Below, one piece after another: positions 50,144-59,132 of a stretch of 59,132 nucleotides of DNA (positions are counted from its first letter, which is position 1; the number at the start of each line of letters is the position of its first letter). Location: positions 1 through 59,132 of the forward strand of contig NZ_AXAZ01000052.1 in assembly GCF_000473065.1 (NCBI RefSeq), in the 5' to 3' direction. A program made the translations under genes and the position numbers. Source of the DNA: Bradyrhizobium sp. WSM1743 (GTDB lineage: Bacteria > Pseudomonadota > Alphaproteobacteria > Rhizobiales > Xanthobacteraceae). A model generated the notes under the pieces. The model ran no database searches and was not told where the DNA came from. It saw nothing but the letters and a program-made list of their open reading frames with translations.

Positions 50144-50949
50144 CTAGACCCGACCGAGCGCAAAGCCGCGCGCGATGTAGTTGCGGACGAACCAGATCAC
50201 GAGCGCGCCCGGAATGATGGTGAGCACGCCAGCGGCGGCCAGCAGGCCCCAGTCCATGCCGGCGGCCGACACCGTGCGCGTCATGATCGCGGCGATCGGC
50301 TTGGCCGACACCGAGGTCAGCGTGCGCGCGAGCAAGAGCTCGACCCAGGAGAACATGAAGCAGAAGAAGGCGGCGACGCCGATGCCGCTCGCGATCAGCG
50401 GCACCAGGATCTTGATGAAGAAGCGCGGGAAGGAATAGCCATCGAGGAAGGCGGTCTCGTCGATCTCGCGCGGCACGCCGGAGACGAAGCCTTCGAGGAT
50501 CCAGACCGCCAGCGGCACGTTGAAGATGCAATGCGCGAGCGCGACGGCCCAGGGCGTATCGAACAGCCCGATTGCCGAATAGAGATTGAAGAACGGCAGC
50601 GCGTAGACCGCGGCCGGCGCCATGCGGTTCGACAACAGCCAGAAGAACAGGTGCTTGTCGCCGAGGAAGCGGTAGCGCGAGAACGCGTAGGCCGCGGGCA
50701 GCGCCACCGAGATCGAGATGATGGTGTTGAGGACGACGTATTCGAGCGAGTTGATGTAGCCGGAATACCAGCTCTCGTCGGTGAAGATCCGCTTGTAGTG
50801 CTGCAGCGTCGGGGTATGCGGCCACAGCGTCATCGTCGAGACGATCTCGCTGTTGGTCTTGAAGCTCATGTTGACGAGCCAATAGATCGGCAGCAGCAGG
50901 AAGACCAGGAACAGCCCCATGATGAGGCGGCGGCCGGGAATCGAATGCA

Positions 50950-50950
<1 letters not shown>
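50144..50950 (-). CDS. glpQ: Glycerol ABC transporter permease
   Basis: 268 aa. Inner-membrane permease of binding-protein-dependent type (MalG-like), with six helices. The EAA loop ETAFLDGYSFPRFFIKILVPL (in part) lies near residue 180, the ATPase-docking segment. ATG 50950 overlaps the glpP stop by one base, so translation is coupled. Confidence 0.94.
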
Positions 50951-51923
<973 letters not shown>

Positions 51924-51924
<1 letters not shown>

Positions 51925-53009
51925 CAGGCGGCTCCCTCCACCAGAAGGCTGTCGGCATAGACGTGCACGTGCGACGGATCGAATTTCAGCCCGGCGCTGC
52001 CGTCCGGACTGGTGAAGCCGCCAGGCGCGCGCGCCGCGAGCTTGGCGTCGCCGACGCGCACACGCGCGAAGCGGATGCGGCCGAGATCGTCGATGCGCTC
52101 GATCCTGGCCGTGAGCAGGCCGGGCGCGGGCGCAACGACTTCCACGAACTCGGGACGGACGCCGATCTCGATCTTGGCGCCGGAAGGCAGATTGTCGTAA
52201 GCGCGGTTGAGCGCGATGACGTGGCCGCCGACCTTGGCCTCGCGTCCCCGCACCTCCGCCGGCAGGATGTTCATGCCGGGCGAGCCGATGAAATAGCCGA
52301 CGAAAGTGTGTGCCGGCTTGTCGAACAGCTCGGCCGGCGTACCGCTCTGCACCACGCGGCCGTCGTGCATGACGACCACGGTGTCGGCGAAGGTCAGCGC
52401 CTCGGTCTGGTCGTGGGTGACATAGATCATCGTGAGGTCGAGCTCGCGATGCAGCGCCTTCAGCTTGGAGCGAAGCTGCCATTTCAGCTCGGGATCGATC
52501 ACCGTGAGCGGCTCGTCGAACAGCACGGCAGCGACGTCGTTGCGCACGAGGCCGCGGCCGAGCGAGATCTTTTGCTTGGCATCGGCCGTGAGCCGCGTCG
52601 CCTTGCGATTCAGATAAGGCTCGAGGTCGAGCAGGCGGCCGATCTCGGCGACGCGCCTGTCGATATCGGCCTTCGGCACGCCGCGGTTCTTCAGCGGAAA
52701 CGCCAGGTTCTGCCCCACCGTCATGGTGTCGTAGATCACCGGAAACTGGAACACCTGGGCGATGTTCCGCTTCTGGGTTGACAGCGGTGTGATGTCCTTG
52801 TCGTCGAACAGGATCTTTCCGCGCGACGGCGTGATGATGCCGGAGATGACGTTGAGCAGCGTTGTCTTGCCACAGCCGCTTGGGCCGAGCAGCGCATAGG
52901 CACCGCCCTGCCGCCAGGTCATGGTGACGGGCTTCAGTGCAAAGCTTTCCTGCGGCGCATTGTTGCCGGCGTAGGAGTGGGCGAGATCGACGAGATCAAT
53001 GCGGGCCAT
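51924..53009 (-). CDS. glpT: Glycerol ABC transporter ATPase, degenerate signature
   Basis: 361 aa. ABC ATPase of the MalK type with C-terminal TOBE-like domain. Walker A is GPSGCGKTT near residue 41 and Walker B is VLFDEPLTVID near residue 160. In place of LSGGQ the signature region reads TADAKQKISLGRGL, losing the GGQ; the partner GlpS keeps LSGGQ. This asymmetry is typical of heteromeric ABC ATPases and seems normal for this family. ATG 53009 lies 14 bp after glpS. Confidence 0.92.
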
Positions 53010-53023
53010 GTCGCATCTCCCCC

Positions 53024-54096
<1,073 letters not shown>

Positions 54097-54100
<4 letters not shown>

Positions 54101-55647
54101 GAGCGTCCTCCCGCTTCCAGCAGAGGACTTTGCGGCACGGCGTGGGTCCTGATCCAGTCGTCAAGCGCCGCGATCTCGTCGGCAGATAGTCGCAGGCCAA
54201 GCTTGGAACGGCGCCAGACGATGTCCTCGGCGGTGACGGCCCATTCGTTGGCCATGAGATAGCGGACCTCGCGCTCGGTCAGGGTCGCACCGAAGGCCTG
54301 GCCGAGATCCGCCGCCGATTTGGCATCGCCGAGCAGCTTGATCGCCCGCGTGCCATAGGCGCGCGCGAGCCGCCTTGCATGCTCATGGCCGAGGAAGGGA
54401 TAGCCGCGCTGGAGCTCGGCGATCAGGCCGTCGATGTCGGACACATCCATGTCGCCGCCGGGTAGCGGCCATTTGCCGGTCCAGCCCTCGCGCGCTTTCG
54501 CGCTGCGAAGATAGGGCGCAAGGCGTTCCAGCACCTCCTCGGCGAGCCTCCGATAGGTCGTGATCTTGCCGCCATAGATCGACAGCAGCGGCACGCCACC
54601 GGGCGTGTCGAGCTCGAACACGTAGTCGCGCGTCGCGGCCTTGGCTTCGCTGGCGCCATCGTCATAAAGCGGACGCACGCCGGAATAGGTCCAGACCACG
54701 TCCTCCGGCATCACGGGCTTGGCCAGATATTCGCTCGCCGCCTTGCACAGATACTCGATCTCCTCGGCCGTCGCCTTCACCTTGGCCGGATCGCCGTCAT
54801 AGTCGCGATCGGTGGTGCCGATCAGCGTGAAATCGTCCTGGTACGGGATCACGAAGATGATGCGGCCGTCCGCGTTCTGGAACATGTAGGCGCGGTCGTG
54901 ATCGTAGAGCTTTTTGACCACGATGTGCGAGCCCTGCACCAGGCGGACTTTTGCCTTGGCATTGACGCCGGCGCCGCGGCCGAGCACGTCCTCGACCCAG
55001 GGGCCACCGGCATTGACCAGGGCCCGCGCCTGGACCTGCGAGCGCTCGCCGGTCAGCGTGTTGACCATGCTGACGGACCAGACGCCGTCGGCCTGGCGGA
55101 TCTCGGTGGCGCGGGTGCGGGTGCGGATCTCCGCGCCCTTGTCGGCGGCATCGCGCGCATTGAGCACGACCAGGCGGGCGTCGTCGACGAAACAGTCGGA
55201 ATATTCGAACGCGCGAGCATAGCGGTTCGGAATCAGCGGCTTGCCGACCTCGTCGCGCTTGAGATCGACCGAGCGGGTCGCCGGCAACAAATGGCGGCCG
55301 CCGATATGGTCATAGAGAAAGAGGCCGAGGCGCAGCAGCCAGGCCGGGCGCAGGCCGGCGTGATGAGGCAGGACGAAACGCAGGGGGCGGATGATGTGGG
55401 GCGCAATGCCCCAGAGAATCTCGCGCTCGATCAGCGCCTCGCGGACCAGCCGAAACTCGTAATATTCCAGATAACGCAGGCCGCCATGCACCAGCTTGGT
55501 CGACCAGGACGACGTCCCGCTCGCCAAATCGTTCATTTCGCACAGGAAAACCGTGTTGCCGCGCCCCACCGCGTCGCGCGCGATGCCGCAGCCGTTAACA
55601 CCGCCTCCGATGATGGCGAGATCGAAAATACGCTCCAACAGACGCAT
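54097..55647 (-). CDS. glpD: Glycerol-3-phosphate dehydrogenase (FAD)
   Basis: 516 aa. Oxidises glycerol-3-phosphate to dihydroxyacetone phosphate and passes electrons to the quinone pool at the inner membrane. The FAD motif is LAIIGGGVNGCGIARDAVGRG near residue 8-28; downstream VHGGLRYLEYYEFRLV and the C-terminal DAO_C domain complete the enzyme. It is the first gene of the glycerol operon, followed with overlap by glpS. Glycerol kinase (glpK) is not in this window. A CTTTC-repeat array lies 32-101 bp upstream. Confidence 0.96.
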
Positions 55648-55678
55648 CCCCCGGCGACCGCCCGTTCGTCGAGCGGCT

Positions 55679-55748
55679 ACTTTCGCTTTTGATTAGATCA
55701 CACCGTAAAACGAAAGCAAGATGAAAGAGAGGCGAAAGGAAATGAAAG
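55679..55748 (-). promoter_or_regulatory. Phased CTTTC operator array upstream of glpD
   Basis: On the plus strand GAAAG occurs at 55712, 55723, 55734 and 55744, spaced 11, 11 and 10 bp, about one helical turn each (as CGAAAG, TGAAAG, CGAAAG, TGAAAG). The inverse CTTTCG is at 55679-55684, with TTTT-type flanks matching the first copy. DeoR-family regulators often bind tandem or inverted short motifs like this. The likely ligand is GlpR, whose gene is 900 bp away. Confidence 0.7.
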
Positions 55749-55843
55749 AGGAACTTTTTTGGTGGGCAACTGGCCGCCGAATATGCAGGTGGGCAGCAAT
55801 TCGAGATGCAGCGATACCCTTGAACAGTCATCTGGGGCGGATT

Positions 55844-55859
55844 ATAGTCACAATAGTCA
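55844..55859 (+). promoter_or_regulatory. Direct repeat at toxin-antitoxin promoter
   Basis: ATAGTCA occurs at 55844-55850 and 55853-55859, just 17 bp before the antitoxin ATG. A plausible autorepression site for the antitoxin. Weak, based on repeat only. Confidence 0.35.
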
Positions 55860-55875
55860 TATTGGTTCCTTCCGC

Positions 55876-56160
55876 ATGACTGACCACGACACTGCACCCG
55901 ACACGCTTCCAGCTGATGACACTTGGACGCTTGCCAACGCCAAGGCTCGATTGTCCGAGGTGATTGATCGTGCCCAAATCGTGCCACAGGTCATCACCCG
56001 TCGCGGCAAGCCGAATGCCGTCATCGTTTCCGTCGAGGAATGGGCGCGCAAGACCGCACGCAAAGGCACCCTGGCCGAATTCCTGCTCGCTTCCCCGCTC
56101 CGCGGCGCCGACCTCGCGCTGGAGCGCGTGCACGACACCCCACGCGACGAAATACCGTGA
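55876..56160 (+). CDS. Phd/YefM-type antitoxin
   Basis: 94 aa. The N-terminal half carries the Phd-fold DNA-binding motif: WTLANAKARLSEVIDRAQIVPQVITRRGKPNAVIVSVEEW in pieces, residues 17-57. The C-terminal half (FLLASPLRGADLALERVHDTPRDEI) should wrap the toxin. ATG 55876 is preferred to the open frame start at 55759, which lacks a ribosome site. Its stop overlaps the toxin's GTG as GTGA, so the pair is co-translated. Located between glpR and glpD. Confidence 0.9.
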   Translation: MTDHDTAPDTLPADDTWTLANAKARLSEVIDRAQIVPQVITRRGKPNAVIVSVEEWARKTARKGTLAEFLLASPLRGADLALERVHDTPRDEIP

Positions 56161-56582
56161 ACCTCCTGCTCGACACCAACGTGCTGTCGGAAGTTCAGCG
56201 GCCCGCGCCTTCGCCGAACGTCCTGGCGTGGCTCGATGCGATCGATGAGGATCGTGCGTTCATCAGCGTTGCCTCGATCGCCGAGCTCCGCCGCGGCATC
56301 GCATTGCTTGAAGATGGCCGCCGGCGCACGGCGCTGGCCGCTTGGCTTGCTCATGATCTCCCGACGCGATTTGCCGAACGCATCCTGCCGATCGACCACG
56401 CGGTGGCGGAGCACTGGGGCGACCTGATGGCTCAGAGCCGCAGAAGCGGCATTGCGCTGTCCGTCATAGACGGCTTCTTTGCGGCGACCGCGCTCGCGAA
56501 CAACCTCACGCTCGTCACGCGCGATGTGAAGGATTTTGCGGCGTTCGGCGTCCCGCTGCTCAATCCGTGGAACGACGTATAA
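56157..56582 (+). CDS. vapC: PIN-domain toxin, VapC/FitB-like
   Basis: 141 aa. Ribonuclease toxin. The four acidic residues of the PIN site are visible: LLDTNVLSE (D near residue 6), ASIAELRRG (E), SVIDGFFAATA (D near 104) and VTRDVKDF (D). GTG 56157 overlaps the antitoxin stop. The stop is only 4 bp from the convergent glpR stop, so the gene fits exactly between the two glp genes. Confidence 0.93.
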   Translation: MNLLLDTNVLSEVQRPAPSPNVLAWLDAIDEDRAFISVASIAELRRGIALLEDGRRRTALAAWLAHDLPTRFAERILPIDHAVAEHWGDLMAQSRRSGIALSVIDGFFAATALANNLTLVTRDVKDFAAFGVPLLNPWNDV

Positions 56583-56586
56583 GATC

Positions 56587-57462
56587 CTATCTCAGCCGCA
56601 CCACCGGCGCGGCCTCCGGTGCCGCATCCTGGGCATCGGCCTGCGCATCGTCGATATCCGCCCCCTTCGGCAGCGCCTCCACCACCTCGATGCCCTTGCT
56701 GTGGCAGATCGTGGCGAGGCGCTCCGGGAGCTCCTGGTCGGTGACGAAAGTCTGGATCTGGGTGATATGGGCGATGCGCACCGGCGCGCTGCGGCGAAGC
56801 TTGGTGGAATCGGCGACCAGCATGACGCTGCGGGCATTGGCGATGATGGCCTGCGCCACCTGCACCTCGCGATAATCGAAATCGAGCAGCGCGCCCTCCT
56901 CGTCGATCGCGGACGCTCCGATGATGGCGTAGTCGACCTTGAACTGGCCGATCAGCTGCGTCGCGGTCGAGCCGACCACCGCGCCGTCGGCACGCCGCAC
57001 CGTGCCGCCGGCGACCACGACCTCGATGCGGGGATGGCGGTAGAGCAGCATCGCGACATTGAGGTTGTTGGTGATGACGAGGAGGTCCTCGTGCGAGGTC
57101 AGCGCGCTAGCGACTTCCTCCGTCGTGGTGCCGATGTTGATGAAGAGCGAGCAGCCGTTCGGGATCAGCGAGGCGGCGGCGGCGCCAATGGCCTTCTTCT
57201 CGTCGGCGGCGACGAAGCGGCGCGCCTCATAGGCGAGATTTTCGACGCCCGAGGCGATAATGGCGCCGCCATGGATGCGGGTCAGCGATCTCCGCTCGCA
57301 GAGATCGTTGAGATCCTTGCGGATGGTCTGGGCCGAAACCTCGAAGCGGCGTGCGAGCTCCTCGACCATGACGCGGCCGGAGGCGCGCGCGATGTTGAGG
57401 ATTTCGGCTTGGCGATGGGTCAGTCCGGTCACGGCAGGGGCCCTCAAATCAGGAGGCGGCAT
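56587..57462 (-). CDS. glpR: DeoR-family repressor GlpR
   Basis: 291 aa. DeoR-type helix-turn-helix near residue 15-60 (TGLTHRQAEILNIARASGRVMVEELARRFEVSAQTIRKDLNDL in pieces), then the sugar-phosphate-binding domain with NIGTTTEEVA and VVVAGGTVRRADGAVVGSTA. Sensing glycerol-3-phosphate is expected from the context. The start is ATG 57462; TTG 57489 is the open frame start. It is separated from glpD by the toxin-antitoxin pair, and faces the CTTTC array at glpD as probable target. The C-terminus has an Ala/Asp-rich tail (DDAQADAQDAAPEAA). Confidence 0.92.
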   Translation of the reverse strand: MPPPDLRAPAVTGLTHRQAEILNIARASGRVMVEELARRFEVSAQTIRKDLNDLCERRSLTRIHGGAIIASGVENLAYEARRFVAADEKKAIGAAAASLIPNGCSLFINIGTTTEEVASALTSHEDLLVITNNLNVAMLLYRHPRIEVVVAGGTVRRADGAVVGSTATQLIGQFKVDYAIIGASAIDEEGALLDFDYREVQVAQAIIANARSVMLVADSTKLRRSAPVRIAHITQIQTFVTDQELPERLATICHSKGIEVVEALPKGADIDDAQADAQDAAPEAAPVVRLR

Positions 57463-57520
57463 GGTGCGGCGGTTCGCGCCGCCGGTCAATGCAGGAACCG
57501 ATCGCTAGCGGACGAGCCGC

Positions 57521-58207
57521 TCACCACGCCATGGCGGCGGCAAGGCGCGCGAGCAGGTCCGGATCGTCGTAAGCGCTGGCGGAAGCCACCGCGCCGACTG
57601 CAACGAGGTCGGCATGGCTGAGCGTGGTGCGCATCCCGATGGTCGGGATCCCGGCCGCGGCTGCCGATTGCACGCCGGTGCGGGAGTCCTCGAACGCGAT
57701 CGAGGCTGCCGCGCTGGCGCCGACGAAGCGCAGCCCTTCCTGATAGGGCAGCGGATGCGGCTTTCCGTGCGGCAGCTCGTCGCCGATCACGATCGCCTTG
57801 AACCGCTCGGTGATGCCAAGCCCCGACAGCAGCAGCTCCGCGTTGAGACGCGGCGCGTTGATGACCGCGACCATGGGGATGCCGGCGGCGTCCGCCCGAT
57901 CGAGCAGCGCCATCAAGCCCGGCAGCGGTGCGATCTGGCCGGCCACGAGCGCGCGGAAGACTTGCTCCTTCTCGTCGAGGATCGCGGCGCGCCGTTCCGG
58001 CGCCTCGTCGGGCAGAAAGCGCTCACCGATCGCGACATTGGCGAAGCCTTGCAGCTCCCTGGAGAAGCGTGCGTGATCGAAGACGTGGCCGTGAGGACCG
58101 AGCACCTGGTTGAAAGCCTTCAGGTGCAATGGGTCGGTGTCGGCGAGCGTGCCGTCAATGTCGAACAACAACGCCCTGCCCATCCCATCGTGTTTGGCCT
58201 CGATCAT
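57521..58207 (-). CDS. HAD-type phosphatase beside glpR
   Basis: 228 aa. HAD subfamily IA with DIDGTLADTDPLHLKAFN near residue 16-33, cap, VINAPRLNAELL for motif II and GKPHPLPYQEGLRFVGA, then FEDSRTGVQSAAAAGIPTIGM for motif III/IV. Resembles beta-phosphoglucomutase or glycerol-3-phosphate/phosphoglycolate phosphatase. Position 58 bp upstream of glpR suggests cotranscription. The substrate may be a glycerol metabolite, but this is inference. M1 at 58207, alternative ATG 58183. Confidence 0.88.
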   Translation of the reverse strand: MIEAKHDGMGRALLFDIDGTLADTDPLHLKAFNQVLGPHGHVFDHARFSRELQGFANVAIGERFLPDEAPERRAAILDEKEQVFRALVAGQIAPLPGLMALLDRADAAGIPMVAVINAPRLNAELLLSGLGITERFKAIVIGDELPHGKPHPLPYQEGLRFVGASAAASIAFEDSRTGVQSAAAAGIPTIGMRTTLSHADLVAVGAVASASAYDDPDLLARLAAAMAW

Positions 58208-58361
58208 TTCCGTACTTTCCCAAATGCGCGACGCATCGATGCGGAAGGCGTATCAATACGGCCTCCATCGCGCAATGACGCATCCACATGACCAGCACGT
58301 GACACTCGACAAAGCCGCGCGCGACTGCAACACTCTGGCCAAGATCAAAAAGGAGGAAACG

Positions 58362-58814
58362 ATGACGATCAACCGACGCGATCTGGCTCTCTCGGCTCTC
58401 GCCGTCTCTGCGCTTGCGTTCGCCACGCCGGGGCTCGCCGCTTCAGCAGACGAGGAAGCCGTGGCGAAGAAGGTCGAGGCCTTCCGCCTCGCCCAGATCG
58501 CGGCCGATCCGAAAGCGCTCGGCGCGCTGTGCGCTGAGGAGCTGAGCTACAGCCATTCCAGCGGCAAGGTCGAGGACAAGGCGACCTTCATCGCCAACGC
58601 CACCGACGGCAAATCGAAATTCCTGTCGATCGAATACAAGGACCCGACCATCAAGGTCGTCGGCCCCGCAGCGATCGTGCGCTTCCACTGGCTGGGCGAG
58701 CAGGAGATGGCGGCCGATGGGAAAAAAGTGTCGACCAACCTTCATATCCTGATGAACTGGCAGAAGCAGGGCGACGAGTGGAAGCTCCTGTCGCGGGCCG
58801 CGACGAAGCTGTGA
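58362..58814 (+). CDS. Secreted NTF2-like (DUF4440-type) protein
   Basis: 150 aa. A twin-arginine-like leader (INRRDLALSALAVSALAFA) is followed by the mature start ADEEAVAKKVEAFRLAQIAAD and a SnoaL/NTF2-like fold with LSYSHSSGKVEDKATFIANA and HILMNWQKQGDEWKLLSRAAT in order. Function unknown; often a ligand-binding or scavenging protein. A AGGAGG site precedes ATG 58362. Confidence 0.88.
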   Translation: MTINRRDLALSALAVSALAFATPGLAASADEEAVAKKVEAFRLAQIAADPKALGALCAEELSYSHSSGKVEDKATFIANATDGKSKFLSIEYKDPTIKVVGPAAIVRFHWLGEQEMAADGKKVSTNLHILMNWQKQGDEWKLLSRAATKL

Positions 58815-58824
58815 TGATTGCTCT

Positions 58825-58851
58825 CACCCTCTCCCCCTGCGGGAGAGGGTG
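58825..58851 (+). terminator. Hairpin after NTF2-like gene
   Basis: An 11-bp perfect stem CACCCTCTCCC (58825-58835) with GGGAGAGGGTG (58841-58851) and loop CCTGC, 11 bp past the stop. No T tract. It shares the GGGAGAGGGTG vocabulary of the mosaics at 26401 and 38867, so it may be a repeat unit that also ends the transcript. Confidence 0.6.
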
Positions 58852-58856
58852 GCTCG

Positions 58857-59132
58857 TGTCCAAACCGGATAGATTGGTAACACAGTAGACCGGATGGACG
58901 GGTGACAGTTCTCTATCGGCTGGGAGGATCAGCCGATGCCTTGGCGAGAGAGCTGTGCAATGGACCAACGGGTACGCTTCATATCGGAACAGCGAACCGG
59001 CTTGTGGACGATGACGGAGCTTTGCGAGCGCTACGAGATCAGTCGCAAGACCGGTTACAAGTGGCTGGATCGCTACCGGTTGGAGGGGCCTGGCGGGCTT
59101 GAGGATCGTTCCCACGCCCCGCGCGTGCATGG
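58857..59132 (+). mobile_element. IS481-type insertion sequence, left part
   Basis: The right window edge cuts this element. ATG 58936 opens MPWRESCAMDQRVRFISEQR, then TMTELCERYEISRKTGYKWLDRY, the IS481-type N-terminal helix-turn-helix, and continues to the edge. The element's left terminus is placed near TGTCC at 58857, a guess from the sudden change of sequence; no terminal repeat could be verified because the other end is missing. Confidence 0.75.

Noticed and set aside
48547..50217. 556-codon plus-strand frame opposite glpV and glpU
   Set aside because: Antisense shadow with no domain.

Overview
The window looks like chromosomal DNA from a Bradyrhizobium-type alphaproteobacterium (Bradyrhizobium or a close Nitrobacteraceae relative). 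This rests on several signs: high GC; a fused cytochrome b/c1 gene (fbcH), a hallmark of this group; a GcrA-like protein; a long-form isocitrate lyase next to an ScfR/RamB-like regulator; a complete rhizobial glycerol ABC-transport operon; and many palindromic intergenic elements of the kind common in these genomes. No rRNA, tRNA or CRISPR was seen. A fragment of one insertion sequence (IS481 type) lies at the right edge.

Region by region. (1) 0.3-3.0 kb: cytochrome bc1 complex genes petA-fbcH on the minus strand, closed by a clear terminator. (2) 3.3-6.0 kb: a compact plus-strand run trmL-queE-hemF-HAD. (3) 6.4-15.4 kb: an accessory-looking stretch of single genes and small modules: a frameshifted Bug receptor with a divergent LysR gene; a MarR repressor with a strong operator facing an ABM monooxygenase gene and a doubly frameshifted membrane gene; a CDF-like transporter; an orphan ABC substrate-binding protein; a secreted dienelactone hydrolase; a dodecin lacking the flavin-stacking Trp; and several small proteins, including a 59-aa acidic ORF. 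(4) 15.5-19.1 kb: a minus-strand chain DUF1285-NUDIX-DUF6111-CCA nucleotidyltransferase-TauE with start/stop overlaps and TTG/GTG starts. (5) 19.4-26.4 kb: MoxR-DUF58-DUF4159-large membrane protein, a Bat-like envelope module. (6) 26.7-29.7 kb: a Zur-type palindrome, a DUF2946 protein and a ZnuD-like TonB-dependent receptor, probably a zinc-uptake locus.

(7) 29.9-33.4 kb: GNAT, NUDIX, metallophosphoesterase and small genes. (8) 33.1-36.7 kb: isocitrate lyase with a DUF4170 gene, divergent from its likely regulator. (9) 36.9-44.5 kb: mostly envelope, stress and housekeeping genes (secreted HExxH protein, Lys-rich protein, TPR protein, HtpX, lytic transglycosylase, DUF1993, Old Yellow Enzyme) separated by repeats. 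(10) 44.7-47.8 kb: a Rieske oxygenase and an ABC-type binding protein, divergent from a TetR regulator across a perfect palindrome. (11) 47.9-58.2 kb: the glycerol system glpD-S-T-P-Q-U-V, with glpR and an HAD phosphatase nearby; a phd/vapC-type toxin-antitoxin pair sits between glpR and glpD. (12) 58.4 kb to the end: an NTF2-like secreted protein and the 5' part of an IS481-type element.

The best-supported functional units are the bc1 complex, the glycerol uptake and oxidation operon with a phased CTTTC operator array, the zinc-responsive receptor locus, and the acetate/glyoxylate pair aceA-scfR. Three apparent frameshifts in two genes lie within 4 kb of each other in region 3; they may be real gene decay or sequence errors. 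No clearly unprecedented system was found. The most unusual points are the operator layouts, the toxin-antitoxin pair nested inside the glp locus, and the altered dodecin.
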